A DNA stretch of 64,000 bases. It comes from Demequina pelophila. Its GTDB lineage: Bacteria > Actinomycetota > Actinomycetes > Actinomycetales > Demequinaceae. The stretch's first letter is position 1; the number at the start of each line of letters is the position of its first letter. The position numbers were made by a program, and so were the translations under genes. A model generated the notes under the pieces. It was not told the DNA's origin and made no database searches. It worked only from the letters and a program-made list of their open reading frames with translations. The DNA is taken from NCBI RefSeq assembly GCF_000971175.1, contig NZ_BBLY01000001.1:1149680-1213679 (forward strand), given 5' to 3'. Below, one piece after another: positions 8,727-21,845 of the stretch.

Positions 8727-10526
8727 TCAGGCGGGCTTGGCCGACCCCGCGTAGATCGACTCGACCACGTCCGAGAAGTGGTCCATGACCACGGCGCGGC
8801 GGACCTTGAGCGAGGCGGTGATCTCCTCGCGAGCCTCGGTGAACTCGCGCGGGAGGATGCGGTACTCGCGGATGGCCTCGGCGCGGGAGACGTGCTCGTT
8901 GGCCTTGGCGATCGCGCGGCCGATGAGCTCGCGCACGCGGTCGTTGACCGAGGCCTCCTCGACGGACATCTCGGGCAGCTCGTGGGCCTTGAGCCACGCG
9001 GGCAGCAGCACCGGGTCGAGCGCGACCAGCGCGGAGACGAAGTGGCGGTGGTCGCCCACGACCACGGAGTCCTGGATGGCCGGGTGCGAGCGCAGGGAGT
9101 CCTCGAGGACCGCGGGCTGGATGTTCTTGCCCGAGGACAGGACCAGGATCTCCTTCTTGCGGCCGGTGATGGTGAGGTGGCCGTCGACGATCTCGCCCAG
9201 GTCGCCGGTGGCGAACCAGCCGTCGCGCATGACCTCCGCGGTGGCCTCCGGCGCATTCCAATAGCCGGAGAACAGGTTGACGCCGCGCAGCAGGATCTCG
9301 CCGGACTCGTCGACCATCATCTCGCCGCCGGTGATGGGGCCGCCCACGGTGCCCATGATCTGGCCCTTGGCGGGGGTGCCCACGGCGGCGGCGGCGGTCT
9401 CGGTGAGGCCGTAGCCCTGGAGCACGGTGACGCCCAGGCCGCGGAAGAAGTGGCCGATGGACGGGGTCAGCTTCGCGCCGCCCACCAGAACGTAGCCCAG
9501 CTGCCCACCCAGGAGGTGGCGGATCTTGCCCAGGACCAGCGCATCGGCGATCTTGAACTTCGCGGCGAGAGCGGCGGACGGGCCGCCGGTCTCCTGCGCG
9601 GCCGAGACGTCGCGGGCGACCTTCGCGGACCAGCGGAAGATCTTCTTCTTGAGGCCGGACTGCGCGGCGTCCGCACGGTTGTAGATGGTCTCGAGCACGC
9701 GCGGCACGAGCGGCATCCACGTGGGGCGGAAGGACGCAAGGTCCGCGGCGAGCGTCTTGTGGCTGGGGCTGTAGCCGATGACCGAGCCGGTCGACAGCGA
9801 CAGCACCATCGCCAGGCGCGCGAACACGTGCGCGAGCGGCAGAAACAGCAGCACGCGGGTCTCCCCCGCGACGAACTCGCCCACGTTGGGGTCGAGCGCG
9901 ACGTTCTCCGAGTGCTCGACCAGGTTGCGGTGCGTGAGCATCGCGCCCTTGGGGCGGCCGGTGGTGCCGGAGGTGTAGATGATGGTCGCCAGGTCGTCCA
10001 GCGTGACGTCCGCGGAGCGCGCGTCGAGGTCCTCGTCCGTGATGTGGGCGCCGGATGCGGCGAGCTCGTCGAGGCCCTCCGCGGTGAGCGCGACCACGGT
10101 GGGCGCCTGGTCGAGGCCGGCGAGCAGCTCGCGCTGGGCCTCGGTCTGGGCGGCGACGATGCGGATGCCGGCATCCTCCACGATCCACGCGCACTGCGAG
10201 GCCGAGGAGCTCGGGTAGAACGGCACGGCGATGGCGCCGGCGGTGAAGGCCGCGAAGTCGATGACCGACCACTCGAGGCTGGTCTCGCCCATGAAGCCGA
10301 TGCGGTCGCCGGCCTGGACGCCCGCGGCCATCAGGCCCTTGGCGACGGCGCGGACGCGCGCATGGAAGTCGGGCAGCGAGACGGGCGACCAGTTGCCGGC
10401 CTCGTCCTTGACCTCGGCGAAGGTGCGCTCGGGGTGGGCGGTGGCGCGCGCGGCGAGGAGCGCGCTGAGGTTCATCCGGTCGTCGACGTTGGCGAGTCCG
10501 GGAGCAGACATGGGTGCGTGAGCCAT
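8727..10526 (-). CDS. fadD: Long-chain fatty acid-CoA ligase
   Basis: 599 aa, the family's usual length. The adenylation P-loop is IIYTSGTTGRPKGAMLTH, followed by YGLTETAAA, the A8 region DGWFATGDLGEI and the fatty-acyl signature LTITGRKKEILVLSSGKNIQP. It activates long-chain fatty acids to acyl-CoA through an acyl-AMP intermediate, for degradation or lipid synthesis. ATG 10,526 is preferred over GTG 10,535 because AAGGTGGGG sits just upstream. Two TACG-N4-CGTA palindromes immediately upstream (10,543-10,569) look like a double operator. The gene stands alone. Confidence 0.93.
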   Translation of the reverse strand: MAHAPMSAPGLANVDDRMNLSALLAARATAHPERTFAEVKDEAGNWSPVSLPDFHARVRAVAKGLMAAGVQAGDRIGFMGETSLEWSVIDFAAFTAGAIAVPFYPSSSASQCAWIVEDAGIRIVAAQTEAQRELLAGLDQAPTVVALTAEGLDELAASGAHITDEDLDARSADVTLDDLATIIYTSGTTGRPKGAMLTHRNLVEHSENVALDPNVGEFVAGETRVLLFLPLAHVFARLAMVLSLSTGSVIGYSPSHKTLAADLASFRPTWMPLVPRVLETIYNRADAAQSGLKKKIFRWSAKVARDVSAAQETGGPSAALAAKFKIADALVLGKIRHLLGGQLGYVLVGGAKLTPSIGHFFRGLGVTVLQGYGLTETAAAAVGTPAKGQIMGTVGGPITGGEMMVDESGEILLRGVNLFSGYWNAPEATAEVMRDGWFATGDLGEIVDGHLTITGRKKEILVLSSGKNIQPAVLEDSLRSHPAIQDSVVVGDHRHFVSALVALDPVLLPAWLKAHELPEMSVEEASVNDRVRELIGRAIAKANEHVSRAEAIREYRILPREFTEAREEITASLKVRRAVVMDHFSDVVESIYAGSAKPA

Positions 10527-10542
10527 GCCCCCCACCTTAACT

Positions 10543-10569
10543 TACGCACCCGTAGGTTACGGAAGCGTA
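10543..10569. promoter_or_regulatory. Double palindromic operator upstream of fadD
   Basis: Two boxes of the form TACG-N4-CGTA, TACGCACCCGTA (10,543-10,554) and TACGGAAGCGTA (10,558-10,569), have centres 15 nt apart, 17-43 nt upstream of the fadD ATG. This arrangement suits a dimeric TetR-type lipid regulator, but which one is inference. Confidence 0.65.
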
Positions 10570-10601
10570 GGGTGCGGTGTGGCGAGATCCACACGCCGTA
10601 T

Positions 10602-11708
10602 TTACAGCGCGCGGCGCATCCAGCCGTAGGTGTCCTCGGCGCGGCCGTACTGGATGTCCGTGAGGCGCCGGCGCACCTCGAGGGTGACGGGACCGGGCTG
10701 GTCGCCGGTGCCCACCTCGAAGTCGGTCGAGGCGATCCGGCCCACCGGGGTGACGATCGCGGCGGTGCCGCACGCGAACACCTCCGCGATCTCGCCGGAC
10801 TCGACGCCGTCGCGCAGCTCGTCGAGCGAGATGTCCCGCTCGATCACCTTGAGATCCTGGTCCTCGAGCAGGGCGATGACCGAGGCGCGGGTGATGCCCT
10901 CGAGGATGTTGCCGTTGATGATGGGCGTGAGGACGGTGCCGTCGGTGCGCACGGCGAACACGTTCATGCCGCCCAGCTCCTCGAGGACCGAGCCGGTCGC
11001 GGCGTCGAGGTAGAGCACCTGGTCGAAGCCGCGCTGGGCCGCCTCGACCTGGGGGCGCAGCGCCGCGGCGTAGTTGCCTCCGCACTTGGCCGCGCCCGTG
11101 CCGCCGGGGCCGGCGCGGTGGTAGTCGCGCTCCACCCAGATGGACACCGGCGCGACGCCGCCGCGGAAGTACGGGCCGGACGGCGAGGCGATGAGCAGGT
11201 ACTCCACCTTGCGCGAGGGACGCAGGCCCAGGAAGACGTCCGTGCCGATGAGGAAGGGCCGCAGGTACAGGCTCGTCTCGGGCGCGTCCGGCACCCAGGC
11301 GTGGTCGAGCTCGAGCAGCGCGTGGATCGAGGCCAGGAAGTCCTCGACCGGGAGCTCGGGCAGGGCGAGGCGGGCGGCGCTGCGCTGGAGGCGCTCGGCG
11401 TTGGCCTCCGGGCGGAACAGATGGATGGAGCCGTCGGCCCAGCGGTACGCCTTGAGCCCCTCGAACACCTCCTGCGCGTAGTGCAGGACGGAGGCGGCCG
11501 GGTCCATGGGGATGGGCCCGTACGGCTCGACGCGGCGGTCCTCCCAGCCACGCCCGGCGCTCCAGGTGATGCGCGCCATGTGGTCCGTGAACGTGGTGCC
11601 GAACCTGAGGTCGCTCAGCCGCTCGGCGCGCTCCGCCGCCGTCGCCGGGGCGGGGTGCGGGACCACGCGGAAGGCCTCCGCCGTCGGGGAGGGAACGAGG
11701 TGGGTCAC
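10602..11708 (-). CDS. ilvE: Branched-chain amino-acid aminotransferase
   Basis: 368 aa, fold-type IV PLP enzyme. YAQEVFEGLKAYR and the PLP-binding Lys208 in GGTGAAKCGGNYAA are diagnostic, as are ELGGMNVFAV and GITRASVI. It transaminates the 2-keto acids of valine, leucine and isoleucine in the last biosynthetic step. The GTG at 11,708 fits family length and has AAGGAAGG 8 nt upstream; an upstream ATG at 11,783 lacks support and would run through a hairpin. It follows leuB on the same strand but is separated from it by a strong inverted repeat. Confidence 0.95.
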   Translation of the reverse strand: MTHLVPSPTAEAFRVVPHPAPATAAERAERLSDLRFGTTFTDHMARITWSAGRGWEDRRVEPYGPIPMDPAASVLHYAQEVFEGLKAYRWADGSIHLFRPEANAERLQRSAARLALPELPVEDFLASIHALLELDHAWVPDAPETSLYLRPFLIGTDVFLGLRPSRKVEYLLIASPSGPYFRGGVAPVSIWVERDYHRAGPGGTGAAKCGGNYAAALRPQVEAAQRGFDQVLYLDAATGSVLEELGGMNVFAVRTDGTVLTPIINGNILEGITRASVIALLEDQDLKVIERDISLDELRDGVESGEIAEVFACGTAAIVTPVGRIASTDFEVGTGDQPGPVTLEVRRRLTDIQYGRAEDTYGWMRRAL

Positions 11709-11740
11709 TTCTTTGGCCTTCCTTGATGCTGTTCCATGCG

Positions 11741-11801
11741 TCCCGCGAGGTGCTGAGTGCTCGAAATCAGTCGATTCGGGCACTCAGCACCTCGCCGGGA
11801 G
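11741..11801. terminator. Hairpin between leuB and ilvE
   Basis: Arms 11,741-11,760 and 11,781-11,801 match over about 20 nt (core GAGGTGCTGAGTGC) with one bulged G and a 20-nt loop. It lies 63 nt beyond the leuB stop and 33 nt before the ilvE start on the transcribed strand, so it can end leuB transcripts or attenuate read-through into ilvE. Two copies of GTGCGCGGGGACG lie beside it. Confidence 0.6.
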
Positions 11802-11863
11802 CTCTGGTGCGCGGGGACGCGGTGCGCGGGGACGGGAGCTGTAGTGCGCGGACGCCGCGCGCC

Positions 11864-16516
<4,653 letters not shown>

Positions 16517-16566
16517 CTTCTCTCCTCGTCGTCGTCGAGGCGATTCCGTGTCCGCCTCGCATGGGA

Positions 16567-16598
16567 AGACCCCTCGGCCGGTGCGGCTGTCGGGGTCT
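16567..16598 (-). terminator. ilvBN attenuator terminator stem
   Basis: AGACCCC (16,567-16,573) and GGGGTCT (16,592-16,598) pair 3' of the leader peptide and about 50 nt before the ilvB ATG. It abuts the leader-stop hairpin (16,599-16,639), giving the two adjacent stems expected of classical transcription attenuation. Confidence 0.6.
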
Positions 16599-16639
16599 GC
16601 GCGCGGACGGTGTCGTGGTTCCGGGGCTAGTCCGCGCGC
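16599..16639 (-). promoter_or_regulatory. Leader pause hairpin covering the leader-peptide stop
   Basis: GCGCGCGGAC (16,599-16,608) and GTCCGCGCGC (16,630-16,639) form a perfect 10-bp stem. The distal arm includes the last codons and part of the stop of the leader peptide, so a ribosome stalled earlier in the leader would keep this stem open and change downstream folding. Confidence 0.65.
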
Positions 16640-16668
16640 CCGATAACTCGTACAAGAATCGTCTGCAT
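16627..16668 (-). CDS. ilvL: ilv leader peptide ([13 protein letters not shown])
   Basis: 13 codons and a TAG stop, too short for automated calling. Five of residues 4-9 are Ile, Leu or Val (I-L-V-R-V-I), the amino acids whose synthesis the downstream genes perform. A TATTGT box (16,675-16,680) lies 6 nt before its ATG, so the transcript probably starts at the ATG itself. Paired hairpins follow directly. Together this is a textbook charged-tRNA-sensing attenuator for ilvBN(C); analogous Ile/Leu/Val-rich leaders are known before actinobacterial ilvBNC operons. Confidence 0.8.
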   Translation of the reverse strand: MQTILVRVIGRAD

Positions 16669-16674
16669 GGTCCG

Positions 16675-16680
16675 ACAATA
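16675..16680 (-). promoter_or_regulatory. -10 box of the ilv leader transcript
   Basis: TATTGT on the minus strand, 6 nt from the leader ATG. No good -35 box is seen 17 nt further upstream. Confidence 0.55.
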
Positions 16681-16766
16681 GGCGCACCCGGGGCCCACCC
16701 CTCACCATCCGGACGCCTCATCTCACATTTTGGTTCACGATATCGAATGGTGAGACGCCCTCCCCT

Positions 16767-16863
16767 GGACACTCCGCACGGATGGGCGGGCGACACGCCG
16801 GGCTCCGGCTGCGCGCGGGGCTCGGCGCGCGGCGCGTCGCGATCGATTCCGTGCGCAGTGTCC
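16767..16863. repeat. 97-nt palindromic element, copy 1
   Basis: Outer arms GGACACTCCGCACGGA and TCCGTGCGCAGTGTCC bracket an inner stem with CACGCCG and its partner. Exactly 97 nt, aligning without gaps to copies at 17,953, 38,734 and 39,515. It lies 3' of the PP2C-like gene and abuts a G-quadruplex-like tract. Confidence 0.85.
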
Positions 16864-16893
16864 GGGGTTTGGGGTTTGGGGTTCGGGGTTCGG
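16864..16893 (+). repeat. G-rich tandem repeat (GGGGTTY)4
   Basis: Four runs of GGGG separated by TTT, TTT and TTC, followed by TTCGG, on the + strand. This matches the simplest G-quadruplex pattern with 3-nt loops and begins at the first base after 97-nt element copy 1. No gene function is apparent. Confidence 0.7.
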
Positions 16894-16930
16894 CCGGGAT
16901 CGCCCTCCGGCCACGATCGCACCTCGCGAC

Positions 16931-17063
16931 CGGGACAGTGAGGACCGCCAGACTGGGACTCGCGCGCCCTGCGGGACACTGCGGACCGATGTACGGCGGC
17001 ACCCGCGGTCCGCACTGTCCCGCAGCGCGCATCGGCCCCCGAAGAGCGGTCCCCAGTGTCCCG
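16931..17063. repeat. Nested double inverted repeat
   Basis: The outer pair is 16,931-16,948 with 17,046-17,063; the inner pair is 16,962-16,988 with 17,006-17,030. All four arms carry variants of GGGACANTG-GGACCG, two in each orientation. It sits 35 nt after the stop of the PP2C-like gene and could be its terminator or an independent element. Confidence 0.7.
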
Positions 17064-17097
17064 GACGGCCGCGCAGAGGGCCACAGACCCCAGCCCC

Positions 17098-17904
17098 TCA
17101 CACCCCAGGCAGCCGGACCCTCACGAAGGTGCGGTCGTCCATCCGGCCCGTCGCCGGATGCGGGCCCTTGGTGCCGCGGAGCTCCTCGATGCACAGGGGG
17201 TCGCGCGCGAGCGCCGCGGACAGCGCCGCCTCCGCCTCGGCCAGGGTCGTCGACCCGGGCAGGAACCCGTCCGAGTACAGCGCGATCTCGATCGGCTCGG
17301 GGCCCAGCGGGTCCACATGCAGGTGCGCGTCCGGCACCTCGCCCCCGTCGATCACGCCGAAGCCGAACTCCCCCACGGCGTTGGCATGCTCCCATTGCGC
17401 CTCGACGAAGGGGACGACGAACGGCCAGGCCGGGTCCTCGGCGAGCAGCGACTTCCGCGAGGCCCCGCGAGCGAGGTGGGCCTGGAGCACCAGCGCCCGG
17501 GCATCGGCCGTGAGCGCGTCCACGGACTTGGCGTCGAAGAAGACCGCCTGCCGCGGGGCGATCAGCGTCGCGCCGCAGTCCCCCACGCGCCACAGCTCGC
17601 GCCGCGCGGCGGACACGATCGCGACCGCGGCCCGCGGCACCCCGGCAGGCCCCGTGCCGACCTCGGCGACCGCCCGCGACAGCGCGTCGACGGCCTCCCG
17701 TGCCGTCGCCCGGGGATCGAGCGTCCGCACGGCCTCGACCAGCGCCTGCGCGGCGAGCCGGCCCGACGTGGGCAGGGTGCCCTCGGACAGCGAGGTGACG
17801 CCGTCGATCACCGCGGCAAAGTGCTCGGCGACCACGAAGGCGTCCTCATTGCGCGACGGGTCGTCCCGCTTGGCCTCGGTGAAGGCCTCGACCGCCTCGA
17901 TCAC
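17098..17904 (-). CDS. PP2C-like protein phosphatase
   Basis: 268 aa. The metal- and phosphate-binding motifs of PPM/PP2C phosphatases are in order: NEDAFVV near residue 20, AAVIDGVTS near 32, WRVGDCGATLI near 106, YSDGF near 206 and a final DDRTFVRV. It probably dephosphorylates Ser/Thr-phosphoproteins in the cytosol; no membrane or sensor domain is seen. No partner kinase is nearby. The GTG at 17,904 has AGGGGAG 6 nt upstream. It lies between ilvD and ilvB without obvious pathway connection. Confidence 0.85.
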   Translation of the reverse strand: MIEAVEAFTEAKRDDPSRNEDAFVVAEHFAAVIDGVTSLSEGTLPTSGRLAAQALVEAVRTLDPRATAREAVDALSRAVAEVGTGPAGVPRAAVAIVSAARRELWRVGDCGATLIAPRQAVFFDAKSVDALTADARALVLQAHLARGASRKSLLAEDPAWPFVVPFVEAQWEHANAVGEFGFGVIDGGEVPDAHLHVDPLGPEPIEIALYSDGFLPGSTTLAEAEAALSAALARDPLCIEELRGTKGPHPATGRMDDRTFVRVRLPGV

Positions 17905-17952
17905 GTGCGACTCCCCTCAGCCGTGCCGGCGCCGCGCGGGCGACGAGCCCTC

Positions 17953-18049
17953 GGACACTCCGCACGGATGGAGCGGCAACACGCCGGGCCCGAACCCCGC
18001 ATCGGCCCCGATCCGCGGCGTGTCGCACTCGATTCCGTGCGCAGTGTCC
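17953..18049. repeat. 97-nt palindromic element, copy 2
   Basis: Outer arms identical to copy 1. The inner stem is conserved while the loop-proximal bases differ. It starts 9 nt after the ilvD stop on the transcribed strand, so it is placed to act as the ilvD terminator. Confidence 0.85.
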
Positions 18050-18058
18050 ACGGCGAGA

Positions 18059-19756
18059 TCAGCCGAGCACCGCGCCCTTCGACGCCGAGCCCACGAGCTT
18101 CTGATACTTGCCCAGCACGCCGGTCGTGTACCGCGCGGGGATGGGCTCCCAGTCGGCGCGGCGCGCCTCGAGCTCCTCCTCCGAGACCAGCAGCTCGAGC
18201 GTCCCGTTCGCCACGTCCAGGGTGATGCGGTCGCCGTCCCGCACGAACGCGATGGGGCCGCCGTCGACCGCCTCGGGGGCGATGTGACCCACGCACAGGC
18301 CGGTGGTGCCGCCGGAGAAGCGGCCGTCGGTGACCAGCAGCACGTCCTTGCCCAGGCCCGCGCCCTTGATCGCACCGGTGATGGCGAGCATCTCGCGCAT
18401 GCCGGGGCCGCCCTTGGGGCCCTCGTAGCGGATGACCACGCAGTCGCCCGCCTGGATGGTGCCGTCCTCGAGCGCGTCCAGCGCGGCGCGCTCGCGGTCG
18501 AACACGCGCGCGGTCGCCTCGAACACGTCGTTGTCGAAGCCGGCCGACTTCACCACGGCGCCCTCGGGCGCCAGCGACCCGCGCAGGATCGTGATGCCGC
18601 CGGACTTGTGGATGGGGTTGTTGAGCGCGCGCACCACGCGGCCGTCGATGGTGGCGGGCTTGAGCTCGGCCATGTTCTCCGCGAGCGTGCGGCCGGTGAC
18701 CGTCATGACGTCGCCGTGCATGAGCCCGGCCTCGAGCAGCGTGTTCATGACGGCGGGCACGCCCCCGACGCGGTCCACGTCGTTCATGACGAACTGGCCG
18801 AAGGGCTTGAGGTCGCCCAGGTGCGGGACGCGGGCCGCGACACGCGCGAAGTCGTCGAGCGTGAGGTCCACCTGCGCCTCGTTCGCGATCGCGAGCAGGT
18901 GCAGCACGGCGTTGGTCGAGCCGCCGAACGCCATGACCACGGAGATCGCGTTCTCGAACGCCTCCTTGGTCATGATGTCGCGCGCGGTGATGCCGCGGCG
19001 CAGCATCTCCACGACGGCCTCGCCGGACTTCACGGCGTAGTAGTCGCGGCGACGGTCCGCCGACGGCGGGGAGGCCGAGCCGGGCACGGACATGCCGATC
19101 GCCTCGCCCACGGAGGCCATCGTGTTGGCGGTGTACATGCCGCCGCACGCGCCCTCGCCCGGGCAGATCGCCTTCTCGATGCGGAGGCGGTCCTCCTCGG
19201 ACATGAGCCCGCGCGCGCACGCGCCCACGGCCTCGAACGCGTCGATCACGGTCACGTCCTTCGACGTGCCGTCCGACAGCGTGACGTGCCCGGGCATGAT
19301 CGAGCCCGCGTAGAGGAACACCGACGCGAGGTCGAGACGCGCGGCCGCCATGAGCATGCCCGGCAACGACTTGTCGCAGCCCGCGAGCAGCACCGAGCCG
19401 TCGAGGCGCTCGGCCATCATCACCGTCTCGACCGAGTCCGCGATGAGGTCGCGCGACACGAGCGAGTAGTGCATGCCCTCGTGGCCCATCGCGATGCCGT
19501 CGGAGACGGAGATGGTCCCGAACTCGAGCGGATATCCGCCCGCGGCGTGCACGCCGTTCTTCGAGGCCTGCGCGAGGCGCTGCAGGGACAGGTTGCACGG
19601 CGTGATCTCGTTCCAGGAGGACGCGATGCCGATCTGCGGCTTGGCGAAGTCCTCGTCGCCGAGCCCGACGGCGCGGAGCATGCCGCGCGCGGCGGTCGCC
19701 TCCAGTCCGTCGGTCACCTGGCGCGAGCGGGGCTTGATGTCGGGCGAGGAGGTCAT
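18059..19756 (-). CDS. ilvD: Dihydroxy-acid dehydratase
   Basis: 565 aa, IlvD/Edd family. The iron-sulfur cysteines are in [11 protein letters not shown] and [17 protein letters not shown], with further diagnostic segments SWNEITPCN and [16 protein letters not shown]. It dehydrates 2,3-dihydroxy-acids to the keto acids used by IlvE. The ATG lacks a Shine-Dalgarno but has a TAGACT box 6 nt upstream (19,763-19,768), suggesting leaderless mRNA and its own promoter separate from ilvBN. Confidence 0.97.
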   Translation of the reverse strand: MTSSPDIKPRSRQVTDGLEATAARGMLRAVGLGDEDFAKPQIGIASSWNEITPCNLSLQRLAQASKNGVHAAGGYPLEFGTISVSDGIAMGHEGMHYSLVSRDLIADSVETVMMAERLDGSVLLAGCDKSLPGMLMAAARLDLASVFLYAGSIMPGHVTLSDGTSKDVTVIDAFEAVGACARGLMSEEDRLRIEKAICPGEGACGGMYTANTMASVGEAIGMSVPGSASPPSADRRRDYYAVKSGEAVVEMLRRGITARDIMTKEAFENAISVVMAFGGSTNAVLHLLAIANEAQVDLTLDDFARVAARVPHLGDLKPFGQFVMNDVDRVGGVPAVMNTLLEAGLMHGDVMTVTGRTLAENMAELKPATIDGRVVRALNNPIHKSGGITILRGSLAPEGAVVKSAGFDNDVFEATARVFDRERAALDALEDGTIQAGDCVVIRYEGPKGGPGMREMLAITGAIKGAGLGKDVLLVTDGRFSGGTTGLCVGHIAPEAVDGGPIAFVRDGDRITLDVANGTLELLVSEEELEARRADWEPIPARYTTGVLGKYQKLVGSASKGAVLG

Positions 19757-20027
19757 GGGCCGAGTCTAGAACCCGCCGCCCCGCCCCACGGGACGATGCA
19801 CGGGCCGGGCCGGCATGGCAAACGCTGAGTGAACGCTGGGTTACGCACCTGACGCCGCGCCGCCGCTCTGCCATATGGTCGAAATGCCTGGTGCGGAGGG
19901 GGAGGAAGCTCCTCCACGCATCGGCCGCCGTGTTCAGCACGACCCAGTGCCGACCACGACCCAGTACCCATCACGTACCGAGCGCCCGCGCGCCGCAGCG
20001 GGGGCGCCCCTGCCCCGGAGGCCCCGC

Positions 20028-21731
20028 ATGTCCCCAGTCCCCCGTCCCTCGACCCGCGCCCGTCGCGCCGCCGCGATCGGCGCGACCGCCGCGCTCGCGA
20101 CCGCCCTCGCCATGCCCGCCCAGGCATCGGTGGTGGCCGCGCCGTTCACCACCAGCGCCGCCGACGCCGCCCTGGCGCTCACGCCCATCGGCAGCCATGA
20201 CTCGGGCGTGTTCGACGAGTCCGCGGCGGAGATCGTCGTCTTCCACGCCGCGACCGCCCGGCTGTTCGCCGTCGACGCCAACGCCGGCTCGGTTCGCGTG
20301 CTCGACGCGAGCGACCCGACCGCCCCGACGGACGAAGGCTTCTCGCTCGACGCGCGCGGCGTGACCGCCGCGGACGGCTCGGTCATCCCCGAGGGCGCGG
20401 TCGCGAACTCGGTCGCGGTCCGCGAGGACGGCCTGGTCGTGGTCGCCGTCGAGAACGACCCCAAGACCGACGACGGCTGGCTGGTGTTCTTCGACGCGGC
20501 AGGCGAGGGCGAGGCGCTCGGCGCGGTGCGCGCGGGCGCCCTGCCGGACATGGTGACCATCACCCCGGACGGCAAGCGCGCCGTCGCCGCGAACGAGGGC
20601 GAGCCCAACGCGGACTACTCGATCGACCCCGAGGGGTCGATCACGGTGGTGCGCCTGCCCAAGAAGGTCGAGGCGCCGAAGCAGCAGCAGGTCAAGACCG
20701 CGACGTTCCACGCCTTCGAGGACGCGCTCCCGGACGGCGTGCGCATCTTCGCGGGGCTCGCGGAGCCGGTCAACCCCGTCTCCGAGGGGCTCGAGCCGGA
20801 GTACGTCACGGTCGACGCCGCCTCGCACACGGCCTACGTCACCCTCCAGGAGAACAACGCCGTCGCGGTGGTCGACCTCCCCAGCGCCCGCGTCACCGCG
20901 CTGCTGCCGCTGGGCGCCAAGGACCACTCGCTGTCGGAGAACGCGCTCGACCCGTCCGACAAGGACGGCATCGCCATCCGCACCGCCCCCGTCATGGGCC
21001 TGTACATGCCCGATGCGATCGCCTCCTACACGGCCGACGGCGAGACCTACCTGGTCACCGCGAACGAGGGCGACGCGCGCGACGACTGGAACGAGGGCGT
21101 CGACGAGTTCGAGGAGTCGACCCGCATCGAGGACCTGCTCGAGGACGGCCTCCTGTGCGACAACGTCATCGCGGACATCGCCGACGACGAGGACCTGCTC
21201 CGGCTCGACGTCACCACGGCCTCCGGCTTCAACGAGGCGGAGGGCTGCTACGACCAGCTCTACTCGTTCGGCGCGCGGTCGTTCTCCATCTGGACCGCCG
21301 ACGGCGAGCAGGTCTTCGACTCGGGCTCCGACTTCGAGGACATCACCGCCGACCTCGTGCCCGAGTACTTCAACATGAGCAACGACGACCACGACCCAGA
21401 CGACTTCGACTCCCGCTCGGACGCCAAGGGCCCGGAGCCGGAGGCCGTCACCATCGGCGAGATCGACGGGCGCACCTACGCGTTCATCGGCCTCGAGCGC
21501 ATCGGCGGCATCATGGTCTACGACGTGACGGACCCGGCCGCGGCCTTCTTCGTCACCTACGTCAACAACCGCGACTTCACGGTCGACGCCGATGCCCCGG
21601 AGGCCGGCGACCTGGGCCCCGAGGGCCTCGCCTTCATCCCGGCGGAGGACTCGCCCACCGGCGAGCCGCTCCTCGCCGTGGCCAACGAGGTCTCGGGCAC
21701 CACGACGCTGTTCGCGATCGAGGTCGACTGA
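20028..21731 (+). CDS. Secreted choice-of-anchor-I family protein
   Basis: 567 aa. A Tat/Sec-like signal peptide occupies residues 1-33 (RARRAAAIGATAALATALA, cleavage after AQA). The mature part has beta-propeller-like repeats: LFAVDANAGSVRVLDASD, DMVTITPDGKRAVAANEGEPN, AYVTLQENNAVAVVDL and YLVTANEGDARDD. This matches the widespread choice-of-anchor-I/alkaline-phosphatase-associated family. No LPXTG or membrane anchor is visible, so it is probably released or wall-associated. Many Asp/Glu clusters suggest Ca2+ binding. GGAGG lies 7 nt before the ATG. Substrate unknown. Confidence 0.85.
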   Translation: MSPVPRPSTRARRAAAIGATAALATALAMPAQASVVAAPFTTSAADAALALTPIGSHDSGVFDESAAEIVVFHAATARLFAVDANAGSVRVLDASDPTAPTDEGFSLDARGVTAADGSVIPEGAVANSVAVREDGLVVVAVENDPKTDDGWLVFFDAAGEGEALGAVRAGALPDMVTITPDGKRAVAANEGEPNADYSIDPEGSITVVRLPKKVEAPKQQQVKTATFHAFEDALPDGVRIFAGLAEPVNPVSEGLEPEYVTVDAASHTAYVTLQENNAVAVVDLPSARVTALLPLGAKDHSLSENALDPSDKDGIAIRTAPVMGLYMPDAIASYTADGETYLVTANEGDARDDWNEGVDEFEESTRIEDLLEDGLLCDNVIADIADDEDLLRLDVTTASGFNEAEGCYDQLYSFGARSFSIWTADGEQVFDSGSDFEDITADLVPEYFNMSNDDHDPDDFDSRSDAKGPEPEAVTIGEIDGRTYAFIGLERIGGIMVYDVTDPAAAFFVTYVNNRDFTVDADAPEAGDLGPEGLAFIPAEDSPTGEPLLAVANEVSGTTTLFAIEVD

Positions 21732-21811
21732 CCGGCCGACGCGGCCCCCCATCACCAGGGCCCGGCGGCCGGGACGCGCTCCCGCCGCCGGGCCCTGGCG
21801 CGCCCGCTTGT

Positions 21812-21838
21812 GGTTGACGCGACGTCAACCTCTAGCGT
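21812..21838 (+). promoter_or_regulatory. MerR-type promoter of the TipA-like gene
   Basis: GGTTGACG-CGA-CGTCAACC (21,812-21,830) is an 8-bp-arm palindrome between a -35-like TTGTGG (21,808-21,813) and a -10 TAGCGT (21,833-21,838). The spacer is 19 nt, the extended spacing MerR activators act on. It is a likely autoregulatory site. Confidence 0.65.
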
Positions 21839-21845
21839 GTCCCGC

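Noticed and set aside
7893..11726. A 1,277-residue plus-strand open frame opposite fadD and ilvE
   Set aside because: Its translation is low-complexity Arg/Gly/Val-rich sequence antisense to two well-recognised genes; it is a by-product of high GC.
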